This document shows positions 16,601 through 24,169 of a stretch of 64,000 bases of DNA, piece by piece. A program made the translations under genes and the position numbers. The notes under the pieces are model-generated. The model worked only from the letters and a program-made list of their open reading frames with translations. It made no database searches and was not told the origin of the DNA. The DNA is from CAZMGV01 sp964621525 [NCBI: uncultured bacterium]. Its GTDB lineage: Bacteria > JAGRBM01. The stretch spans positions 10,315-74,314 of the forward strand of contig CAZUMS010000021.1 in NCBI GenBank assembly GCA_964621525.1, given 5' to 3'. Each line of letters begins with the position of its first letter. The first letter of the stretch is position 1.

Positions 16601-19552
16601 CGGATCACCTTCACCAGTCCCATCAACCACGATTCCGATTCCGACGGCCTGCAGGACGGCACCGAATTCGGAATCGACACGCCCGATTTCCCCGAGGCGA
16701 CGGACGGCACGTTTTTCAGGCCCGACCTCGACCGCGCCACCACGACCAATCCGAAGAGTCCGGATACCGACAGCGGCGGCAGGTTCGACGGAGTCGAGGA
16801 CGGCAACAAGAACGGCCGGTTCGACCCCGGCGAGACGAACCCGCTCGATCCGTCGGATGACACCGATCCGCTTCCTGAGCCCGCCGACGATGCGGACGGC
16901 GACGGCCTGGCCGACTTCATCGAGAATTCGCTGGGACTGGACCCCTTCGACTGGGATACCGACGACGACGGCATTCCGGACGGTCTCGAGAACGGCGGCA
17001 TCAACATGTCCGTCACGCTGGCGACCAGCACGATCGTCACGGTCAATTCGTTCCAGGTGGGCCGGGACGTGGACATCGACGGACTCATGAACGGCCTCGA
17101 TCCCGATTCCGACGGCGACGGAATCCGGGACTCGGTCGAGTGGTGCATCACGGAGGAATTCCTCCTGCTGAACGAAGCCGACGTCAACGGCGCCGACGGG
17201 ATTCCCGACACGGACGCAGGCCAGGACGGGACATGGTGGATGGACAATCCGGATTTCGTACTCGCCCCGGATGACTGCCTGAAGACGCACTTCCTGCTGG
17301 CCGATACCGACCGGGGCGGCGTGAACGACGGCCTCGAGGACAGTTCGCACGACGGCGTGTTCGATCCGGATGAATCGGATCCGCTCGACCCCGCCGATGA
17401 CGGCGGTTTCGGCGGCGTGGACGCCGACGGTGACGGCCTCACCGCCCAGCAGGAGGCGCTGCTCGGAACGAGCGATCTCGATACGGATTCGGACGACGAC
17501 GGCCTCCCGGACGGCCAGGAAGTCCTTGTCTATCTCACCAATCCGAAATCCCCCGACAGCGACGGAGACGGCCTGTTCGACGGCACCGAAGCCGGAATCG
17601 ACACGCCGCTGCCTGCCGTCGGGGCGTACGGCGGCACGGACGTGAGCAAGGGGTTCTTCATCCCCGACGCCGATGCCGGCGCCACGACCACCAGCCCGAA
17701 ACTCTCCGATACCGACGGCGGCGGACGCTCTGACGGAACCGAGGACGCCAGCCGGAACGGCGCGATCGACAGCGGGGAGACGGATCCGAACGACCCCGCC
17801 GACGACGGGACGCTCCAGGACTGCGACGGCGACGGGATCCCGGATCTGGTCGAGGTCAACCTGATCTCCCAGTTCTCCGCGCTTTACGGCATCAATCCGG
17901 CAATCCTCGCCGGACTCCCCGGCGATGCCGACTTCGACGACGACGGCATCGCTGACGGCCTCGAAAGCTTCGGGGATACCGACGGAGACAATCTCCCCGG
18001 CATCCTGGATCCCGATTCCGACAACGACGGCCTGAAGGACGGCCTGGAAAGCGGTGTGACGATCGCCGTCTTCCCGCCGTTCAGCACACCGCCCGGATGC
18101 TCCGCTGCCGTTGGCACCAACACCGGATCGCCCAATTTCGTCCTGGACCAGAACCCGCTCACGACGACGGACCGTCTGGTCCAGGATACCGATGGCGGCG
18201 GTGTCGCCGACGGGGCCGAGGACGCCAACCAGAACGGACGCGTGGACCCCGGCGAAACCGACCCGAAAAACCCGCTGGACGACGGCGGTCAGTCCGATTC
18301 CGACGGCGACGGGCTCTCGGACACCTACGAGCTGGCCGGCGGGCTCAACCCCTTCGATGCGGACACGGACGACGACGGCCTGACCGACGGGCGCGAGGCG
18401 CTGGTCCTGAACACCAACCCGGCCAGCCGCGATACGGATTCGGACGGCATCCAGGACGGCACCGAGCGGGGTCTTACGGTACCGGACTACGCACCCGACA
18501 CGAACATGACCATCTTCGTGCCCGACCTGCACCCGGCCTCGAAAACGAATGCCCGCGTGCTCGACACGGACGGCGGCGGCCGGAACGACGGCCTCGAGGA
18601 CCTGAACCGGAACGGCCGGGTGGATCCGGGCGAGACGGACCCGCTGAACCCGGCTGACGACGACGCGCCGCTGCCCGGCAACACGGACACCGACGGCGAC
18701 GGCATCACCGACTTTGTCGAAAACCTGCTGCACACTTCCATCTTCGCCGTGGACACCGACGCGGACGGAATCAGCGATTTCATCGAGGCTGGCGGCCTGC
18801 CCACGGTCACGAACGGAAGCCCGACATATCTCCAGGCTCCGAATTCCGACACCGACGCCCTGATCGACGCGCTCGATTTCGATTCCGACAACGACGGTAT
18901 CGGCGACGGCTACGAGGACAGGGACTTCGACGGGATCGTGGATCCGGGCGAACTGAATCCGCGCAACCCGGACAGCGACAGCGACGGCGTGCCGGACATC
19001 ATCGAGATCGGCGGCCCGGCAAGGGTCACGGCGGCGGACTGGCCGGATTCGGACGAGGACGGGACCATCGACCCCCTCGACGTCGATTCCGACAACGACG
19101 GCCTGCTGGACGGTAACGAGGACCTGAACAGCGACGGAATCCTCGACGCCACCGAGACGAGCCGCGTGCTTCCCGACACGGACAGCGACGGCGTCCCGGA
19201 CAGCATCGAGGCAGGAAACGTCGATACCGACCGGGACGGACTTATCAACGCCCAGGACCCGGACTCCGACGGCGACGGCCTTAAGGACGGCGATGAAGAC
19301 CGGAACGGGAACGGCATTCGCGAAGGGGGCGAGACCGACCCGCTGGTCCCGGACACGGACGAAGGCGGAATCAGCGACGGCGAAGAGACAACGAAGGGTA
19401 CCGATCCGCTGAACCCGGCCGACGACGGCGTGAGGCTCGCCGGCTGCAGCGCGGGGGCATCCGATCCGGGGCTCCTCGGCGCGCTCCTGCTGCTGTCGGC
19501 CGCCTCGGCCGTTCGCCTCAGAAAACGACGGGAGGCTAACCCGACACCTTGA
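13613..19552 (+). CDS. giant TSP3-repeat surface protein with MYXO-CTERM-like anchor
   Basis: About 1979 residues. A signal peptide (basic SRRLA, hydrophobic core, end near VSQ) is followed by several dozen calcium-binding thrombospondin type-3-like repeats of the form DxDxDGxxDxxE. The last 35 residues start with GCSAG at about Cys1945, then a hydrophobic helix and RLRKRR. This is the tripartite pattern of MYXO-CTERM sorting signals, which myxosortases process. Cys residues recur at fixed places in a ~597-residue superrepeat and may form disulfides. The acidic repeat region should be rigid when calcium-loaded, as in adhesins. GTG 13613 is preferred to TTG 13568 because gagg lies 9 bases upstream. 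The stop overlaps the next start. Its ligand is unknown. Confidence 0.85.
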   Translation: MAGSFQKSRRLALACALLATVWAFHAVSQVVPPDDEDGDTISDIEEGRDLFSGPRDTDNDGTPDYQDLDSDNDTVADILEAGRGDILEPPLNHDEIPEYNDNLPDYIDIDADNDGLHDKDEAWAQGVTKPTLAEQMADPVAARALLADSEKNPWVPTSNVPNPDGILDLFDQDSDNDLIPDFIEAGRDINPFTPPIDTDGDGVPDFRDTDSDGDGTPDVQEWDSDGDLNPNFSDPNDIDGPLGDMDEDLITNLEEGANYTVSPATGYYVLQAGGRLTDSDASPDHLDADSDDDGLSDKTEKGTTSLLAPPVRSRGPSYDPDYITADIDDDGSPDGYDPGPSSLGQIAFTLGLGRLDRDYDDDGISDGLEGAGDVNGNDIIDWLELTGYDKWEADGDARWAWDDPDSDGDGLKDSVEAGLTSWLGDGPGSVLGTKLSAGNFQADSCPADTTNPYKRDTDGGGMDDGLEDLNRNGCFEPELGETDPNNFEDDSLFVDPDEDGLDTGREIQLGLNPDDADSDNDGFLDGEENGRLVVAVTLRNLTQVSQSGEASQNSDIDRDGLVNGKDLDADGDGLSDTLEGCFTEEYLLANPEKFNGPDGLLDLSSNEDGTYWYGNPEFVLAPALCNNTHFLKVDTDGGGTVDGLEDASKDGITNGFETDPLNPLDDPVVDRDLDALAEAFEVSLGISDLDLDSDDDGLSDFNEVRVHRTDPADADTDGDGIFDGTELSVTADRVQFGNPPVDGTDQLKLLFIADLDPFTSTDPLNRDTDGGGAFDGTEDFNRNGLYEPEIGETDPLNPDDDANVVDCDGDGIPDSGELAIGQDVGLTVPQSQQMALDADYDDDGLRDGLEAITDTDGDGLAGIIDPDSDNDGLTDGLEYGITGPVDPPETPPQNCAAAVGTNAFSPNFHVDVDPATTTNMLREDTDGGGKTDGQEDFNRNGQTEDSETDPNDPTDDADGEDRDGDGLRDREELILYFTNPDDPDTDDDGLSDGREVRITFTSPINHDSDSDGLQDGTEFGIDTPDFPEATDGTFFRPDLDRATTTNPKSPDTDSGGRFDGVEDGNKNGRFDPGETNPLDPSDDTDPLPEPADDADGDGLADFIENSLGLDPFDWDTDDDGIPDGLENGGINMSVTLATSTIVTVNSFQVGRDVDIDGLMNGLDPDSDGDGIRDSVEWCITEEFLLLNEADVNGADGIPDTDAGQDGTWWMDNPDFVLAPDDCLKTHFLLADTDRGGVNDGLEDSSHDGVFDPDESDPLDPADDGGFGGVDADGDGLTAQQEALLGTSDLDTDSDDDGLPDGQEVLVYLTNPKSPDSDGDGLFDGTEAGIDTPLPAVGAYGGTDVSKGFFIPDADAGATTTSPKLSDTDGGGRSDGTEDASRNGAIDSGETDPNDPADDGTLQDCDGDGIPDLVEVNLISQFSALYGINPAILAGLPGDADFDDDGIADGLESFGDTDGDNLPGILDPDSDNDGLKDGLESGVTIAVFPPFSTPPGCSAAVGTNTGSPNFVLDQNPLTTTDRLVQDTDGGGVADGAEDANQNGRVDPGETDPKNPLDDGGQSDSDGDGLSDTYELAGGLNPFDADTDDDGLTDGREALVLNTNPASRDTDSDGIQDGTERGLTVPDYAPDTNMTIFVPDLHPASKTNARVLDTDGGGRNDGLEDLNRNGRVDPGETDPLNPADDDAPLPGNTDTDGDGITDFVENLLHTSIFAVDTDADGISDFIEAGGLPTVTNGSPTYLQAPNSDTDALIDALDFDSDNDGIGDGYEDRDFDGIVDPGELNPRNPDSDSDGVPDIIEIGGPARVTAADWPDSDEDGTIDPLDVDSDNDGLLDGNEDLNSDGILDATETSRVLPDTDSDGVPDSIEAGNVDTDRDGLINAQDPDSDGDGLKDGDEDRNGNGIREGGETDPLVPDTDEGGISDGEETTKGTDPLNPADDGVRLAGCSAGASDPGLLGALLLLSAASAVRLRKRREANPTP
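15287..18868 (+). repeat. tandem ~1.79-kb in-frame superrepeat within the TSP3 gene
   Basis: Three landmarks recur at matching spacing. The DGLVNG/DGLMNG block is at 15287 and 17078, the CDGDGIPD block at 16031 and 17822 (both 1791 bp apart), and the DTDDDGLSDGRE block at 16562 and 18362 (1800 bp apart). Each copy is about 597 codons and keeps its Cys pairs (for example EGC...ALC against EWC...DDC) and the AAVGTN segment. The boundaries given are approximate because the whole region is built from smaller TSP3 repeats. Confidence 0.85.
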
Positions 19553-21405
19553 AACGCTTCCGGCCATGCGTCTGGCTCGCGCTTGCCGTCATCTCCGTCA
19601 TCCCGGTCGCTCCGCTGAAGGCACAGACACCTTCAGGCGATGCGTCTGTGACCAAACCGGCGGGATCGGGGCACGGACTCCTTGAACTTCCCGGCACCTC
19701 GCCCCTGGCACCGTGGGAATTCAACGGCTCGCTTTTTTTCAGCTATGCGGGCAGCCCGTCTACCGAGTTCCGCAACCTGAGCGGGACGGTGCGGACCCAG
19801 TTCGTCGAGAACATCTCCTCGATCCATCTGGGTCTCGCCTATGGGCTCCCGTACAACTTCACGCTGGAAGCCTCCGCCCCGTACCATCTGAGCGCGAAGG
19901 GACAGGATCTTCTGGGCGCCCGGCACTCCGGCGGAGCCCTCGGCGACACCCGCCTCGGCGTCTCCTGGGCGATCCAGCCGCCGGGCGAGTATGAAATCCC
20001 CGTCACGATCCGGGCGCTTCTCGGGATTCCGACCGGCGACGACAAGCGGCTCCTCGGGGAAAAACTGATGTACTTCGAGCCGCAGCTCGTGATCGGCTCC
20101 AAGATGGCCGGCCTGTGGTGGACCGCCCAGGGCGGACTCCGGTTCCGCAAGCCCAACCAGGTCGGCGAGTTCGAGAACGGCCAGCAGCTCACCTGGGGAG
20201 CGGGCGCCTATACGCCCATTTACAAGCTCCCGGTGGATCTCGGCGCCGAATGGACCGGCGCCGCCAATCTGTCCGGCACCACCGGCACGAAGGGCGGCAT
20301 TACCAGTGTCGTGCGCGGCGAAGCCGTGTTCTGGGCCGGCCTCACGACGTCGCTCGTCGCCTACGTGGGCGCGGACCCGGGCCTCAAGGGGTTCGGCGCG
20401 CCCAAGTACGAGTTCGGCGGCGGCGTCCGCTGGACCTCGAACGGCCGCTGGCGCGACGCCGACAGCGACGGCTTCGACGACGACCGCGACCAGTGCCAGA
20501 AGCAGCCCGAGGACCGCGACGGCTACGAGGATCACGACGGCTGTCCCGAGCCCGACAACGACGGCGACGGCGTGCTCGACGCGAACGACAAGTGCCCGAC
20601 CGAGATGGAAGACCGGGACAATTTCCAGGACGACGACGGCTGCCCGGACACGGACAACGACAACGACGGGCTGCCCGACACCGCCGACCAGTGCCCGCTG
20701 GATCCGGAGGATGTCGACGGCTGGCAGGACCAGGACGGCTGCCCCGAGCCCGACAACGACAAGGACGGCCTGCTCGACGAGGACGACAAGTGCCCGGTCG
20801 AGCCGGAAGACCGTGACAGCTTCGAGGATGACGACGGCTGTCCCGATCTGGACAACGACAAGGACGGCATCCCGGACGACAAGGACCTCTGTCCGTACGA
20901 GTCGGAAGACTTCAACCGGTTCCAGGACGAGGATGGCTGCCCCGAAGGCGGCAAGCCGTACAAACCGCCTCCGCCGCCGCCCCCTCCGGCGCCGCTCAAG
21001 ACGCTCGACCTGTTCGACACGGGCGAGGATGACGGCCGTCCGAAGCAGCCGAAACCGGTCTACGGCACGAAGCTGGTCGAATCGCAGTTCCAGTTCGGAC
21101 AGGGATCGTCCGAGATCAACGCGGGCCTCAAGGACCTGCTCGACGATGTGCTGATCGTCCTCAGGAGCAACCCCGAGCTCTCGCTCACGATCGAGGCGTA
21201 TGCCGATCCGGAAACGAAACCGGCGGACCGCGAACTGCTGTCCAAGAAGCGGCGCGATGCGGTCAAGGACTATCTCGTTGTCGAGAAAGGCGTCGATCCC
21301 GCCCGCGTGAACGTGGTCGAGATCCCGCAGCCGCAGCTGAAGGGGTCGTCCAAGACCGGAGCTGTCCGGAACCTGCAGCTCTACCTGAGCCTTGCCCGGC
21401 CCTGA
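19549..21405 (+). CDS. OmpA-family outer membrane protein with TSP3 repeats
   Basis: A 618-residue protein starting at TTG 19549, which overlaps the previous TGA; gggagg lies 13 bases upstream. A signal peptide ends near LKAQ. Residues ~45-300 are rich in alternating beta strands and aromatic ends, like an outer-membrane barrel. Residues ~303-465 hold five Cys-containing TSP3 repeats of the type DGDGVLDANDKCP with EDRDGYEDHDGCPE. A run of prolines (PPPPPPPPAP) leads to a C-terminal OmpA/peptidoglycan-associated domain (FQFGQGSSEINAG ... LSKKRRDAVKDYL). The end of that domain (VRNLQLYL) departs from the usual NRRVE. It probably anchors the envelope and may dock the upstream TSP3 adhesin. Confidence 0.85.
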   Translation: MKRFRPCVWLALAVISVIPVAPLKAQTPSGDASVTKPAGSGHGLLELPGTSPLAPWEFNGSLFFSYAGSPSTEFRNLSGTVRTQFVENISSIHLGLAYGLPYNFTLEASAPYHLSAKGQDLLGARHSGGALGDTRLGVSWAIQPPGEYEIPVTIRALLGIPTGDDKRLLGEKLMYFEPQLVIGSKMAGLWWTAQGGLRFRKPNQVGEFENGQQLTWGAGAYTPIYKLPVDLGAEWTGAANLSGTTGTKGGITSVVRGEAVFWAGLTTSLVAYVGADPGLKGFGAPKYEFGGGVRWTSNGRWRDADSDGFDDDRDQCQKQPEDRDGYEDHDGCPEPDNDGDGVLDANDKCPTEMEDRDNFQDDDGCPDTDNDNDGLPDTADQCPLDPEDVDGWQDQDGCPEPDNDKDGLLDEDDKCPVEPEDRDSFEDDDGCPDLDNDKDGIPDDKDLCPYESEDFNRFQDEDGCPEGGKPYKPPPPPPPPAPLKTLDLFDTGEDDGRPKQPKPVYGTKLVESQFQFGQGSSEINAGLKDLLDDVLIVLRSNPELSLTIEAYADPETKPADRELLSKKRRDAVKDYLVVEKGVDPARVNVVEIPQPQLKGSSKTGAVRNLQLYLSLARP

Positions 21406-21450
21406 AACCGGGTACCGGAACCCAACGGCCGGAATGCCGCCACGGGCGAA

Positions 21451-23856
21451 TCAGCCCCTGAGCAGCACTTCGGTGACGCCGAAGCCGCCGGCCTGGGGCA
21501 CGGCCATCTCGAACCGGGCGACGTAAGGGGATTTCGACAGGTACGCCCTGACCGCCTTCTGCAGGCGGCCGCTCCCGAGCCCGTGGATGATCCTCACGCG
21601 GTCGGCGTTCTGGGCCATGGCGGTATCCAGAAACTTCTCGACTTCCTTGAGGGCGTCCTCCTCGCGCATGCCGTGGAGGTCCAGCTCGAGACTGTCCAGC
21701 CGGGATTCCATCTTCGCCCCGAGCGGAATGTAGCTTTTGCGGTCCCTGGACGGCGGCGGCGATTTGGCAGGGACCAGCCGGTCGAGGGTCGTCTGCGTCC
21801 GCTGGCCCATGAACTCGATCCAGATCCGTCCTTTCGCGTCCGGCAGCGAATCGATCTTTCCGGTCGTGTCGGAACCCCGGAGCCGCACGGCCGTGCCCGG
21901 CACCGCCTGCGAGGGATCCAGTTCGGGCTCCCGGTCCCGGTTGCGTTCGAGCGTGTCCGCCTTCGCAGCGGCGGCCTGGGCGCGGTGCACCGCCGAATCG
22001 ACCCGCTTCGCCAGCTCAGGCGTCACTTTCTTTTCGTCCTCCGCCTGACGGCGGAGCAGCTTCACAAGACCCCTCAGTTCGCCCACCTCGTCGCGGAGGC
22101 GGGCGGCCTCGGACGAAAGGCGCCGGCCTTCCTGTGTCTTCAGCTTCTCGATCTCGGCCCGGAGTTCCCGCTCGGTTTTCTCGAGATCCTTGCGCTCGTC
22201 GATGAGCGAGTTCCGCTCGAGTTCGAGCGTCTGGTTCCGGTGCTCGAGTTCCTCGATCAGCCGGGCGACCTCGCGGCCTGCCTCGCTGACGAGTGCCCTC
22301 GCCCGCTCGACGACACCGGCCGGGAACCCCTGCCGTCCGGCCGCCTCGATGGCGCGCGAATGGCCGGGCGTCCCGGTCCGGACCCTGAACGTCGGCTTCA
22401 GCGTGACCGGATCGAACTCCATGCCCGCGATCAGCCGCCGGCCGCCGTCGGACGGCAGCAGCTTCAGATCTTCGTAGTGGGTGGAGATCACCGCCAGAAT
22501 GCCTTTCGAGGCGAACTCCTCCAGCACCGCCCGGCCCAGAGCCGCGCCCTCCGACGGGTCGGTGCCGTTCATCAGCTCGTCCAGCACGGCGAGGGAGCCC
22601 GGCCGGGCCTCCTCCAGAATCCGGCGGATCTGGAACAGGTGCCCCGAGAACGTCGAGAGCGCGCCCGTGAGCGTCTGGCTGTCGCCGATATCGGCGAAAA
22701 CATCCGGCACGAGCGGAAGCAGGGAACCGGCGGCCGCGGTCACGGGGACGGCCGCTTTCGCCAGCACGGCGGCGAGTCCCACCGCCTTGAGGAGCACGGT
22801 CTTGCCGCCCGTGTTGGGTCCGCTGACGATCACGCTGGCGCAGCCCGCGCCGATCTCGATGTCGTTCGGCACGCAGGCGGCGCCCTGTGCCCTGAGCAGC
22901 GGGTGACAGAGGCCCCGAAGCCGGTACCGGAAATCGCCCGGCGGCGCGAGTTCAGGCACCGACCCACCGGTCTTCACGGCGAACCGGACCCGGGCCAGAA
23001 CCGTGTCGGTCTCGATGAGGACCCCGGCGTTGGAACGGATGCGGCCGGCCTCGGCGGCGGCCATGTCCGTGAGGTCGCGCCGGATCCGGAGCTCTTCGCG
23101 GGCCAGGTCGGCGAACGCCGTTTTCAGCTTGTTGTTCGCCTCGATCATCTCCTGCGGCTCGATGAACACGGTCGCGCCGGTACTGGAGTTGTCGTGGACG
23201 ATTCCCTGGATCTGCGCCTGCGCCCCGGCCTTGAGGGGCACGACGAACCGGTTTTCGCGGATCGTGTAGAAGTCGTCCTGCAGGAACGGCTGGAACTTCT
23301 CGGACTTGAGTATCTCCTGGAGCCTCGACCGGATTCCCTGCGAACGGCGGTCCACTTCCTCCCGGAGCCGCCCGAGTTCGACCGATGCGGTGCTCTTCAG
23401 GCTGCCGTCCCGCTCGACGGCCATATCCAGCGCGTCGTGCAGAGAGTCGAGCGGATCGAGCCGCTTCAGCCACGGCGCAAGGGCCGGACGGTCCACACTG
23501 TAGTGCTCCAGCACCCGGTGAAAGCTCCGGGCGGCGGACACCAGACTGGACAGGTCGCGCAGTTCGGGCCCTTCCAGTACCGATCCGCGCTCGGCACGGG
23601 CCAGAACCGGTTCCGGATCCACCAGATCGGCAAGACCGGGCCAGGCGGAGAGCCGTTCCATCTCCGCCGCGGCGGTCACGAGTGCGTACACCCGCTCAAC
23701 TTCGGCCCGTTCCAGAACCGGCTCCAGGGCTGAAAGCCGTTCAGCTGCCGGTGCACTCTGCGCCAGGCCGGCGAGAACAACCCGGACGGCGGGCCACTCG
23801 AGACACTCGAGAGAAAACCGGACGGCGGCGCTGACGGATGGGTTCGGAGCGGTCAT
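21451..23856 (-). CDS. mutS2: MutS2-type ATPase/endonuclease
   Basis: About 801 residues. A MutS core and clamp are followed by the ABC-type ATPase with Walker A GPNTGGKT near residue 345, the D-loop/Walker B segment LAVLDELMNGTDPSEGAALG and the H-loop ISTHYEDLK. A long coiled coil (about residues 500-620) precedes a KOW-like linker and a C-terminal Smr domain with LDLHGM and IHGLGSGRLQ. MutS2 limits homologous recombination or rescues collided ribosomes in other bacteria. ATG 23856 is preferred to TTG 23868. It is convergent with the OmpA gene and divergent from the LysM transglycosylase gene. Confidence 0.93.
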   Translation of the reverse strand: MTAPNPSVSAAVRFSLECLEWPAVRVVLAGLAQSAPAAERLSALEPVLERAEVERVYALVTAAAEMERLSAWPGLADLVDPEPVLARAERGSVLEGPELRDLSSLVSAARSFHRVLEHYSVDRPALAPWLKRLDPLDSLHDALDMAVERDGSLKSTASVELGRLREEVDRRSQGIRSRLQEILKSEKFQPFLQDDFYTIRENRFVVPLKAGAQAQIQGIVHDNSSTGATVFIEPQEMIEANNKLKTAFADLAREELRIRRDLTDMAAAEAGRIRSNAGVLIETDTVLARVRFAVKTGGSVPELAPPGDFRYRLRGLCHPLLRAQGAACVPNDIEIGAGCASVIVSGPNTGGKTVLLKAVGLAAVLAKAAVPVTAAAGSLLPLVPDVFADIGDSQTLTGALSTFSGHLFQIRRILEEARPGSLAVLDELMNGTDPSEGAALGRAVLEEFASKGILAVISTHYEDLKLLPSDGGRRLIAGMEFDPVTLKPTFRVRTGTPGHSRAIEAAGRQGFPAGVVERARALVSEAGREVARLIEELEHRNQTLELERNSLIDERKDLEKTERELRAEIEKLKTQEGRRLSSEAARLRDEVGELRGLVKLLRRQAEDEKKVTPELAKRVDSAVHRAQAAAAKADTLERNRDREPELDPSQAVPGTAVRLRGSDTTGKIDSLPDAKGRIWIEFMGQRTQTTLDRLVPAKSPPPSRDRKSYIPLGAKMESRLDSLELDLHGMREEDALKEVEKFLDTAMAQNADRVRIIHGLGSGRLQKAVRAYLSKSPYVARFEMAVPQAGGFGVTEVLLRG

Positions 23857-24169
23857 GAAGTGCTGCAAGTACCCGAATTAAATAAGACTTATGTCTCTCC
23901 GTTAACCGTAAAACACCGGTAAAACCAGTTGACCCTTCGGACCATGATGGCCAGAATACCGGTGTCGATACCCGGTTGGGGACTTCCCACGTCGTCCCCT
24001 GGAAACGCGGCTCGTTTACTGTGGTGGTAAACGCCGGGTCGGGAACTTTCAGGCGGCGAAACTCGCCGTTCTGAGGACATTCCGGGTGCTTCGCCGGTCT
24101 TTCGGGACCGGGGATGCCACCGCAGGAATTCAGTAGGTGCAGGCAGTTTCGGAGGTCCTTGGCAGTTCC
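23857..24169. other. divergent intergenic region
   Basis: Roughly 310 bp between divergent mutS2 and the transglycosylase gene. It must carry promoters for both. I see no conserved RNA, no strong hairpin and no credible small gene; an antisense frame (23889-24539) overlaps the real coding sequence and has no family features. Confidence 0.5.

Noticed and set aside
16325-19567. 1080-residue antisense frame under the TSP3 gene (also 13694-15733 and 16129-17442)
   Set aside because: It exists because repeated GAC/GGC codons leave few stops on the other strand; the translation is low-complexity Val/Gly/Arg without domains, while the sense strand is a clear TSP3 protein.
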